In this document: one piece after another, positions 1 through 5,510 of the stretch | Numbering within the stretch: position 1 is the first letter of the stretch | Layout of the letters: each line of letters begins with the position of its first letter | Origin: Bacteroidota bacterium | GTDB lineage: Bacteria; Bacteroidota; Bacteroidia; NS11-12g; UBA955 | DNA length: 5,510 nt | Reading direction: 5' to 3' | Assembly (NCBI GenBank): GCA_005788145.1 | Contig: SXYY01000187.1 | Coordinates: forward strand, 1 to 5,510 | Notes under the pieces: model-generated | Databases searched by the model: none | What the model was told of the DNA's origin: nothing | What the model saw: only the letters and a program-made list of their open reading frames with translations | Program-made: the position numbers and the translations under genes

Positions 1-1
1 C

Positions 2-1279
2 AAAATTAACAAAGCTTTTTCTGAGGGGTCGGTCGCGAACAACGCTGTTTTGTTGGCCGCGATGGATAAAGCGAAGTCGGAAAATCGTCCTTTCCACATC
101 ATGGGTTTGCTGAGCGATGGCGGGGTGCACGCCCACATCGAACACATCAAACAGCTGTGTAGTATCGCCCTGGCGTACGGAGTAAAAAAAGTGTTCGTTC
201 ATGCATTTTTGGACGGACGGGATACAGATCCCAAGTCGGGATTGGGATATTTGACCAATTTGCTGCAGCACATCGATGGTACTTCCGCGAAGTTGAGTAC
301 GGTGGTGGGACGTTACTATGCGATGGATCGCGATGAGCGATGGGAGCGCGTAAAGGTTTGTTACGATTTGTTGGTGAAAGGCGAAGGCAAAACAGTGAGC
401 GATGCATTGGTTGCTGTTAAAGCTGAATATAACGCTGGTGTCACCGACGAATTTATGTCGGCTTTGCGCTGTTTGTCGGGCAGTGAAGGTCTGATTGCCG
501 AGGGTGATGTGGTGGTGAATGCGAACTTTCGCACCGATCGCGGCAGGCAGATAACACGGGCGCTGACGCAGGAGGATTTTACGGCTCAGGGACTTCGGAA
601 GTTGAAATTGCAGTATTACACGCTGACGCAATACGATGTAAAGTATAAGATTTCAGGCGTGCTGTTCGAGAATGAGAATTTGCAACAAACATTGGGAGAG
701 GTTATATCGATGGCTGGGAAAACCCAATTGCGTGCGGCAGAAACGGAGAAATATCCCCATGTTACATTCTTTTTCTCTGGGGGAAGAGAAGCTGCGTTTG
801 AGGGCGAGGATCGATTGATGGCAAACTCGCCGAAGGTAGCAACCTATGATTTACAACCTGAGATGAGTGCAGTGGAATTGACGGATCGGGCCATTGCCAA
901 AATGCAACAGGAACAGTATGATTTTGTGTGTTTGAATTTTGCGAATGCGGATATGGTGGGACATACGGGTGTGTACGAAGCGATTATCAAAGCGGTTCAA
1001 ACGGTGGATACTTGCTTGCAGCGATTGGTTGAAGTGGGTGAGGAATTGGGATATGAGTTTTTGATCATTGCGGATCACGGGAATGCCGATTTCGCGGTGA
1101 ATGATGATGGTTCGCCCAATACAGCACATACCACGAATCCGGTGCCTGTTTGGTGGGTAACGCAGGAGCGTGAGCAGGATTTGCGCAATGGCATTTTGGC
1201 CGATGTAGCGCCCACACTGTTGCAAATGATGGGATTGGTTCAGCCATTGGAAATGACGGGTAAATCGTTGATACTATGA
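2..1279 (+). CDS. gpmI: 2,3-bisphosphoglycerate-independent phosphoglycerate mutase, 5'-truncated by window edge
   Basis: This cytosolic enzyme interconverts 3-phosphoglycerate and 2-phosphoglycerate in glycolysis and gluconeogenesis, using two metal ions (usually Mn2+) and a phosphoserine intermediate. The frame is open from base 2 and 425 residues are visible. By alignment from memory to the roughly 510-residue Bacillus stearothermophilus enzyme, about 80 N-terminal residues are missing, including the first metal-binding Asp and the catalytic Ser62 region. An in-frame TTG at base 50 is internal, because the family sequence INKAF..G continues upstream of it. Visible active-site motifs are SDGGVHAH (His123 equivalent, codon 128-130), FLDGRDTDP, GRYYAMDRDERWERV, NFRTDRGRQ, EKYPHVTFFFSGG, NADMVGHTG, IADHGNAD and AHTTNPVPV, followed by the usual C-terminal end EMTGKSL. 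All metal and substrate residues expected in this part are present. The stop codon overlaps the next start (ATGA), which suggests translational coupling. Confidence 0.97.
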   Translation, partial: KINKAFSEGSVANNAVLLAAMDKAKSENRPFHIMGLLSDGGVHAHIEHIKQLCSIALAYGVKKVFVHAFLDGRDTDPKSGLGYLTNLLQHIDGTSAKLSTVVGRYYAMDRDERWERVKVCYDLLVKGEGKTVSDALVAVKAEYNAGVTDEFMSALRCLSGSEGLIAEGDVVVNANFRTDRGRQITRALTQEDFTAQGLRKLKLQYYTLTQYDVKYKISGVLFENENLQQTLGEVISMAGKTQLRAAETEKYPHVTFFFSGGREAAFEGEDRLMANSPKVATYDLQPEMSAVELTDRAIAKMQQEQYDFVCLNFANADMVGHTGVYEAIIKAVQTVDTCLQRLVEVGEELGYEFLIIADHGNADFAVNDDGSPNTAHTTNPVPVWWVTQEREQDLRNGILADVAPTLLQMMGLVQPLEMTGKSLIL

Positions 1280-1818
1280 GGAAGATATGGATGGTTGGGC
1301 TGGGTGTGATTGCACTGGTTGCTTGCAATGATGCAGGTTCCCCCCAAAATGTTGCCGCGGAAGATGGATTTGTGTCATTTGCGCTAAAAGAAATTGATTG
1401 GTTGCAAAAATCACAACCAGGGCTGCGTAAAACGGTAACGAAGGGCGATGAAGTGAGCACGGAATCCATGGATACCCTCGATTGGTCAAACGAACTGGAA
1501 TGGGTTACGGAGTGGTCGTTGACGGAAGCTGCCAAGAAATCGAAATACGATGAAACGGTGGATTCCTCGGGTGCATTGAAAATTGTGCGATTTAATGCCC
1601 AAGATACAGCGGCCGAACTGCAAGAATTGATGGTGAATTACCGGAAACAAAAAATACAGTTGATACAGTGGACCATCAAGCAGCGGAGTTGGTATATGGA
1701 CAGGGATGTGCGGATTTCCTTTCAACCCCGACAAGGTTATGGGGTGAGTGTGAGTGAAAATGCCATCTGGGCATCGCCCCATTCTTATGAAATTTTTGCC
1801 GAAATTGGTCGCAATTAA
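1276..1818 (+). CDS. Predicted lipoprotein of unknown function, translationally coupled to gpmI
   Basis: This is a 180-residue protein whose family I cannot name. It begins with a short lipoprotein signal: Arg2-Lys3, a hydrophobic stretch at residues 4-15, then the lipobox LVAC with Cys17 as the predicted lipidation site. The mature protein would have about 164 residues. Cys17 is followed by NDAGSPQ, a flexible linker. Residues 31-48 look helical, and residues 60-92 are acidic and rich in Trp (DWSNELEWVTEW). From about residue 101 to the end, alternating hydrophobic stretches (LKIVRF, KIQLIQWTI, VRISFQ, YGVSVS, YEIFAEI) suggest a beta-sheet-rich domain. No catalytic motif is visible. The ATG overlaps the gpmI stop codon. 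I recall similar short lipoproteins of unknown function in Bacteroidota, but this is memory and not a search. Location in the envelope is well supported; the role is unknown and need not relate to glycolysis. Confidence 0.85.
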   Translation: MRKIWMVGLGVIALVACNDAGSPQNVAAEDGFVSFALKEIDWLQKSQPGLRKTVTKGDEVSTESMDTLDWSNELEWVTEWSLTEAAKKSKYDETVDSSGALKIVRFNAQDTAAELQELMVNYRKQKIQLIQWTIKQRSWYMDRDVRISFQPRQGYGVSVSENAIWASPHSYEIFAEIGRN

Positions 1819-1831
1819 CAGGATAGGTTTT
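1795..1831 (+). promoter_or_regulatory. Weak candidate promoter for the aldehyde dehydrogenase gene
   Basis: TAGGTTTT at 1824-1831 matches five of the six fixed bases of the Bacteroidota box TAnnTTTG; the final G is replaced by T. A TTTG at 1795-1798, inside the end of the lipoprotein gene, lies 25 bases upstream, slightly further than usual for the -33 element. A transcript from here would have a leader of only about a dozen bases. The match is imperfect, and the gene may simply be read through from gpmI and the lipoprotein gene. Confidence 0.2.
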
Positions 1832-1848
1832 ACCCAAAAGAGCGTAGC

Positions 1849-3282
1849 ATGAATATTGAAAATTACATCAACGGTGAAATGTGTGCGTGTCACAGTGGCG
1901 CCGTATTGGACAATTATAATCCGGCCTCAGGCAAGGTTTATGGCACCATCCCAAACTCAGATGAGAAAGATGTTGCTGTGGCTTATGCTGCTGCTGCTGC
2001 TGCTTTCCCTTTGTGGAGCAATACGCCGACAGAGGAAAGGTTTCAGGTGTTGAATGCCATTGCTGAGGGTATTGATAATTTGAGGGATGCGTTGGCTCTG
2101 GCGGAGAGCAATGATCAAGGGAAACCCCTTTGGTTGGCCAAAAATGAAATGATTCGCGCGGCGCAAAATTTTCGGTTTTTTGCCACGGCGGCCATGCAAT
2201 TTTCGAGTGAAAGTCACGCCATGGAAAACCGCGCCATCAATTATACCCTAAGGACGCCCATTGGGGTAGTTGGTTGTATCAGTCCATGGAATTTGCCCTT
2301 GTATTTATTCACTTGGAAAATCGCGCCAGCGCTTGCTGCTGGAAACTGTGTGGTGGCCAAACCCAGTGAATTTACGCCTGTTACAGCGGCAATGTTGGGT
2401 GAAATTTGCACTGCGGCCGGTTTGCCCAAAGGGGTATTGAATATTGTGCATGGACTGGGGGCTTCGGTTGGACAGGCTATCGTGGAGCATCCGCAGATCA
2501 AGGCCATTTCCTTCACGGGGGGCACGGCAACGGGCAAACACATTGCGAGCGTGGCGGGTCCGATGTTCAAGAAGGTGAGTCTGGAGTTGGGCGGAAAGAA
2601 TCCGAACATCATTTTTGCGGATGCAGATTTGGACAAAGCGATCAAAACCACGGTGAACAGTTCGTTCATGAACCAGGGGGAGATTTGTTTGTGTGGCAGT
2701 CGAGTGTTTGTGGAGCGTTCGGTATATGACCAAGTGAAGAATGCGTTGGTTCAGGCGGTCTCAGAGATGAAAGTGGGTGATCCATTGGATCCCAATACCC
2801 GCGTGGGCGCCATCGTTTCAAAGCCTCACTACGAAAAAGTGCTGGGGTATATCGCCTTGGCGAAAGAAGAGGGCGCAAGTATTTTGTGCGGTGGAACGGC
2901 ATTGTATCCCGAGGGTTTGGAGGGTGGCTATTACATCGCTCCAACAATTTTGGAAGGATTGAGTGCTTCGGCGCGTTGCAACATGGAAGAGATTTTTGGC
3001 CCGGTGATTAGCATCATGCCATTTGATACGGAGGAGGAGGTGCTGGCAATGGCGAATGCCACGGATTATGGTTTGGCGGCCACGGTGTGGACGGAGCATT
3101 TGACGCGGGCACATCGGGTGGCGGGACAGTTACAGATGGGGATTGTGTGGGTGAATTGTTGGTTGTTGCGCGATTTGCGTACACCGTTTGGCGGGGTGAA
3201 GAGTTCGGGTGTTGGTCGGGAAGGCGGCTGGGAAGCCATGCGTTTTTTCACCGAGCCCAAGAACGTTTGTATTGCGCTTTGA
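1849..3282 (+). CDS. NAD-dependent aldehyde dehydrogenase, 2-aminomuconate/2-hydroxymuconate semialdehyde dehydrogenase-like
   Basis: This 477-residue enzyme of the ALDH superfamily has the usual full length and no break. It would oxidise an aldehyde to an acid with NAD+ in the cytosol. Key residues are all in place: Asn148 in SPWNLP, Lys171 and Glu174 in KPSE (the Glu favours NAD+ over NADP+), the Rossmann motif FTGGTATG at 222-229, the general base Glu246 in LELGGKN, the nucleophile Cys280 in GEICLCGSR, and EIFGP at 381-385. The CGSR after the nucleophile, the segment CWLLRDLRTPFGG (437-449) and the ending GREGGWEAMRFFTEPKNVCI resemble the ALDH8A1/AMSDH group, which acts on 2-aminomuconate semialdehyde in the kynurenine route or 2-hydroxymuconate semialdehyde in catechol meta-cleavage. 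The RDLR at 441-444 lies where that group has a substrate-carboxylate-binding Arg (inference). No other kynurenine or meta-cleavage gene is visible, so the exact substrate is open. The ATG at 1849 gives the family N-terminus (NYINGE) and follows the lipoprotein gene by 30 bases. Confidence 0.93.
   Translation: MNIENYINGEMCACHSGAVLDNYNPASGKVYGTIPNSDEKDVAVAYAAAAAAFPLWSNTPTEERFQVLNAIAEGIDNLRDALALAESNDQGKPLWLAKNEMIRAAQNFRFFATAAMQFSSESHAMENRAINYTLRTPIGVVGCISPWNLPLYLFTWKIAPALAAGNCVVAKPSEFTPVTAAMLGEICTAAGLPKGVLNIVHGLGASVGQAIVEHPQIKAISFTGGTATGKHIASVAGPMFKKVSLELGGKNPNIIFADADLDKAIKTTVNSSFMNQGEICLCGSRVFVERSVYDQVKNALVQAVSEMKVGDPLDPNTRVGAIVSKPHYEKVLGYIALAKEEGASILCGGTALYPEGLEGGYYIAPTILEGLSASARCNMEEIFGPVISIMPFDTEEEVLAMANATDYGLAATVWTEHLTRAHRVAGQLQMGIVWVNCWLLRDLRTPFGGVKSSGVGREGGWEAMRFFTEPKNVCIAL
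1987..2004 (+). repeat. Six tandem GCT codons encoding poly-alanine inside the aldehyde dehydrogenase gene
   Basis: Six consecutive identical GCT codons encode Ala47-Ala52, in the helix that precedes FPLW near the N-terminus of the dehydrogenase. ALDH enzymes normally have an alanine-rich stretch here, but using one codon six times makes a perfect trinucleotide repeat. Slippage would add or remove whole alanines and keep the frame. Confidence 0.9.
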
Positions 3283-3303
3283 GCGTGAGGCTTGTTGTGT
3301 AAG

Positions 3304-3317
3304 TGTATCTTTGCACC
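3304..3317 (+). promoter_or_regulatory. Bacteroidota-type promoter box abutting the thiL start codon
   Basis: The 14 bases before the thiL ATG contain TATCTTTG (3306-3313), a perfect match to the TAnnTTTG -7 box known from Bacteroidota primary-sigma promoters, followed by CACC and then ATG. With the spacing typical of this box, transcription would start at about 3317-3318, so the mRNA would have almost no leader. The only TTTG upstream is at 3278-3281, across the stop codon of the preceding gene; its 24-base gap is longer than usual, so the -33 element is doubtful. Confidence 0.7.
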
Positions 3318-4361
3318 ATGTTTGATAATTCAGATCGCACAGAAATTGCCGCCATGGGAGAGTTTGGGCTCATCCAACACTTATCTCAGCACTTCGAAAA
3401 TAAACATGCCAAAACCGTTAAAGGTATCGGCGACGATTGTGCGGTGATTGATCAAGGCGACCATTTTTCTCTGGTCACCACTGATGTGTTGTTGGAAGGT
3501 GTGCACTTTGATTTGAGTTTTCATCCCTTAAAACATTTGGGTTACAAGGCGATTTCGGTTGCTGTTAGTGATATCTATGCCATGAATGGTATGGCCGAAC
3601 AAGTGATGGTGGGTTTGGGCTTGAGCAATCGGTTTTCTTTGGAGGCCGTGGAAGAATTGTATGCCGGTATTCAAATCGCATGCGAACATTATGGCGTTGA
3701 TTTGGTGGGTGGTGATACAACCACGTCGCGCAGTGGCTTGGTGCTATCATTAACCGCAGTGGGAAGGGTTGCCAAAGACAAAATTGTGTACCGCGGTGGC
3801 GCGCAACCCGGTGATTTGTTGGTGGTAAGTGGCGATTTGGGCGGCGCATACATGGGTTTACAGATTTTGGAACGCGAAAAGCGGGTGTTTATGGAAGTGC
3901 CCAACATGCAACCCGATTTGGAGCAGTATGATTATATCGTGGGCCGACAGTTGAAAGCCGAAGCCAGAAAAGACGTTGTGGAATTACTGAAGATGTTGGA
4001 TGTTAAACCGAGTAGCATGATTGATGTGAGCGATGGTGTAGCTTCCGAATTATACCACATGGCCAAAGCCAATGGATTTGGTTTTCATGTGTACGAGGAA
4101 AAATTACCCATCGATCCGCAAACATTGGATACTGCATTGTCCTTTGATTTGAATCCAAGCATCGTGGCATTGAATGGTGGCGAAGATTACGAATTGCTGT
4201 TTACCGTGGCTCAGTCGGATTATGAGAAAATCAAAACGATGCCTGATTTTACTGTGATTGGCTACGTGACGGATGTTACCTCAAAGAATATGTTGTTGAC
4301 CAAATCTGGTAATCAATTTGAGATCAAGGCCCAAGGTTGGCCAGAATCGCAAAAAGAATAA
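3318..4361 (+). CDS. thiL: Thiamine-monophosphate kinase
   Basis: ThiL phosphorylates thiamine monophosphate with ATP to make thiamine diphosphate, the active cofactor, in the last step of cytosolic thiamine synthesis. The 347-residue product has normal length and the family motifs in order: GEFGLI (14-19), GIGDDCAV (36-43, metal-binding acidic pair), TTDVLLEGVHF (54-64), SVAVSDIYAMN (80-90), GGDTT (131-135), YRGGAQPGDLLVVSG (158-172), MIDVSDGVASEL (234-245) and GGEDYELLFT (287-296). This is the PurM/ThiL ATP-binding fold. I chose the ATG at 3318 over the in-frame GTG at 3303 because the promoter box occupies 3306-3313, and family proteins begin close to MFDNSDRTE..GEFGLI. The gene follows the dehydrogenase by 35 bases but probably has its own promoter. 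No other thiamine gene is visible nearby. Confidence 0.97.
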   Translation: MFDNSDRTEIAAMGEFGLIQHLSQHFENKHAKTVKGIGDDCAVIDQGDHFSLVTTDVLLEGVHFDLSFHPLKHLGYKAISVAVSDIYAMNGMAEQVMVGLGLSNRFSLEAVEELYAGIQIACEHYGVDLVGGDTTTSRSGLVLSLTAVGRVAKDKIVYRGGAQPGDLLVVSGDLGGAYMGLQILEREKRVFMEVPNMQPDLEQYDYIVGRQLKAEARKDVVELLKMLDVKPSSMIDVSDGVASELYHMAKANGFGFHVYEEKLPIDPQTLDTALSFDLNPSIVALNGGEDYELLFTVAQSDYEKIKTMPDFTVIGYVTDVTSKNMLLTKSGNQFEIKAQGWPESQKE

Positions 4362-4367
4362 TGGTTT

Positions 4368-4382
4368 TGGCATTTTTTGCCA
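4368..4382 (+). repeat. Short perfect inverted repeat downstream of thiL, possible weak terminator
   Basis: TGGCA and TGCCA form a perfect 5-bp stem around a TTTTT loop, starting 7 bases after the thiL stop codon. The following bases (CGGCTTTTCATG) contain only four T in a row, so this is at best a weak intrinsic terminator. It could equally be a chance palindrome or a protein-binding site just upstream of the aspS promoter box. Confidence 0.3.
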
Positions 4383-4402
4383 CGGCTTTTCATGTTTAGC
4401 AT

Positions 4403-4416
4403 TGTATTTTTGCACC
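4403..4416 (+). promoter_or_regulatory. Bacteroidota-type promoter box abutting the aspS start codon
   Basis: TATTTTTG at 4405-4412 matches TAnnTTTG perfectly and is followed by CACCT and then ATG. The 14 bases here differ from those before thiL at a single position. Predicted transcription start is about 4416-4418, again leaving practically no leader. A TTTTTTG run ending at 4379 is the only upstream -33-like element, with a 25-base gap. Confidence 0.7.
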
Positions 4417-4417
4417 T

Positions 4418-5510
4418 ATGTTTCGTTCGCATACTTGTGGAGAATTGCGCTTGTCGCACGTTGGTAGTACGGTAACGCTTTCGGGCTGGGTTGCTCGGGT
4501 GCGTTTGTTGGGGTCTATGGCGTTTGTGGATTTGCGCGATCGATATGGTATTGTACAATTGTCTTTTAACGAAGCATACAGCGCTGAAATGTTGGCGAAG
4601 GCGGGTGAATTGGGACGGGAATATGTGGTGAAAGTTACCGGGAAAGTGGCTGAACGCGAGTCGAAAAATGCGTTGATGCCCACTGGTGATATCGAAATTG
4701 TGGTTACGGATTTGGTGGTGTTAAACCAAGCCAAGACACCGCCATTTACCATAGAGAATGATACGGATGGTGGCGATGATATTCGGATGCAATACCGCTA
4801 TCTGGATTTGCGCCGGGATCCGGTTCGTGCCAATTTGGAACTGAGACACCGTTTGGCGCAACAAATACGCAATTACTTGAGCGATGCTTCATTCTTGGAA
4901 GTTGAAACCCCTGTTTTGATCAAGAGCACGCCGGAAGGAGCCCGCGATTTTGTGGTTCCCTCTCGCATGAATCCGGGACATTGGTACGCTTTGCCGCAAA
5001 GCCCCCAGACCTTCAAGCAGTTGTTGATGGTGAGCGGCTTTGATCGGTACTTTCAGATAGTGAAGTGCTTTAGGGATGAGGATTTGCGGGCAGACCGACA
5101 GCCTGAATTTACCCAGATCGACTGCGAGATGAGTTTTGTGGAACGCGAAGACATTCTGCAGACATTCGAAGGATTGGCCAAGCACTTGTTTGAAAAGGAG
5201 AAGGGATTGGTATTTGGAGACTTTCCACGCATGAATTACGCGGATGCGATGCGTTTGTATGGTTGTGATAAGCCAGATATTCGTTTTGATATGCAGTTTG
5301 TTGAGTTAAAATCGCCTGAGTCTGATGTGGATTTGATCAGTGGTAAGGATTTCGTGTTGTTTGATTCGTTGGATTCTGTGATTGGTATCTGTGCCAAAGG
5401 AGCAGGGGGCTATACCCGCAAGCAGTTGGATGGATTGACGGATTTTGTAAAACGTCCTCAAATTGGGGCCAAAGGATTGGTTTGGTGTAGGATCGAAGCA
5501 GATGGCACAG
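4418..5510 (+). CDS. aspS: Aspartyl-tRNA synthetase, 3'-truncated by window edge
   Basis: AspRS attaches aspartate to tRNA-Asp in the cytosol, using ATP. The frame is open from ATG 4418 to the window end, giving 364 residues of a protein normally near 585. Residues 1 to about 105 are the anticodon-binding OB fold (CGELRLSHVGSTVTLSGWV), with Arg29, Phe36 and Gln47 at the positions of E. coli Arg28, Phe35 and Gln46, which read the anticodon. The class II catalytic core follows: MQYRYLDLRR (124-133), motif 1 with FLEVETPVL (159-167), the flipping loop TPEGARDF (171-178), the Asp-binding LPQSPQTFKQLLM (192-204), and motif 2 FRDEDLRADRQPEFTQID (218-235). From about residue 285 the bacterial-type inserted GAD domain begins, with GGYTRKQLD (330-338). 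Motif 3 lies beyond the window. ATG 4418 gives the standard N-terminus, and a promoter box immediately precedes it. Confidence 0.97.
   Translation, partial: MFRSHTCGELRLSHVGSTVTLSGWVARVRLLGSMAFVDLRDRYGIVQLSFNEAYSAEMLAKAGELGREYVVKVTGKVAERESKNALMPTGDIEIVVTDLVVLNQAKTPPFTIENDTDGGDDIRMQYRYLDLRRDPVRANLELRHRLAQQIRNYLSDASFLEVETPVLIKSTPEGARDFVVPSRMNPGHWYALPQSPQTFKQLLMVSGFDRYFQIVKCFRDEDLRADRQPEFTQIDCEMSFVEREDILQTFEGLAKHLFEKEKGLVFGDFPRMNYADAMRLYGCDKPDIRFDMQFVELKSPESDVDLISGKDFVLFDSLDSVIGICAKGAGGYTRKQLDGLTDFVKRPQIGAKGLVWCRIEADGT

Noticed and set aside
50..52. TTG as the start of gpmI
   Set aside because: The conserved GpmI sequence continues in frame to the left edge, so the true start is outside the window.
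147..407. Open frame on the - strand inside gpmI, with others like it at 851-1225 and 1065-1535
   Set aside because: These lie opposite strongly supported conserved genes, are basic and low in recognisable motifs, and look like mirror frames of the coding strand.
1882..1893. Cys-x-Cys-His near the ALDH N-terminus as a metal site
   Set aside because: It lies in the variable N-terminal strand of the ALDH fold, has too few ligands, and has no partner cluster nearby.
2241..2733. Overlapping - strand frames and a + strand frame (2406-2729) inside the aldehyde dehydrogenase gene
   Set aside because: The dehydrogenase reading frame is intact with all catalytic motifs; the alternative frames show no family motif and arise from codon bias.
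3303..3317. Upstream GTG start adding five residues to ThiL
   Set aside because: The added codons coincide with the TAnnTTTG promoter box, and the ATG at 3318 fits the family N-terminus.
4396..4752. Open frames on the - strand across the thiL-aspS junction and the start of aspS (also 4313-4558 and 4889-5185)
   Set aside because: The + strand of this region encodes an unmistakable AspRS, which runs off the window end; the antisense frames have no recognisable content.
1..5510. A new defence, mobile or RNA-based system
   Set aside because: The window is almost entirely filled by five co-directional, intact genes, four of them of recognised families. There are no transposase, phage, repeat-array or structured-RNA signals, and no intergenic gap exceeds 56 bases.

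Overview
The window looks like ordinary chromosomal DNA from a member of the Bacteroidota. Three things support this. The ThiL and AspRS proteins read like Bacteroidota family members. Two genes are preceded by the Bacteroidota-type promoter box TAnnTTTG. No gene shows a convincing Shine-Dalgarno sequence. I cannot place it more finely than phylum. All five genes lie on the + strand and are tightly packed, with no non-coding stretch longer than 56 bases.

Layout. Bases 1-1279 hold the 3' part of gpmI (cofactor-independent phosphoglycerate mutase, glycolysis), cut by the left edge. It overlaps by an ATGA junction a small predicted lipoprotein of unknown function (1276-1818). After 30 bases comes a complete NAD-dependent aldehyde dehydrogenase of the 2-aminomuconate/2-hydroxymuconate semialdehyde dehydrogenase type (1849-3282). 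After 35 bases comes thiL (3318-4361, thiamine-monophosphate kinase). After 56 bases comes aspS (4418 onward, aspartyl-tRNA synthetase), cut by the right edge.

How the genes relate. gpmI and the lipoprotein are probably cotranscribed and translationally coupled, and the dehydrogenase may be read from the same transcript. thiL and aspS each have their own promoter box, nearly identical in sequence and abutting the start codon, so both mRNAs are predicted to be leaderless or almost so. The genes do not form one pathway: glycolysis, an uncharacterised envelope lipoprotein, a probable aromatic/tryptophan catabolic step, thiamine cofactor synthesis and translation sit side by side.

I found no mobile element, CRISPR array, RNA gene or evident new multi-gene system. 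The observations most worth a second look are the paired leaderless-type promoters and the uncharacterised lipoprotein coupled to gpmI.
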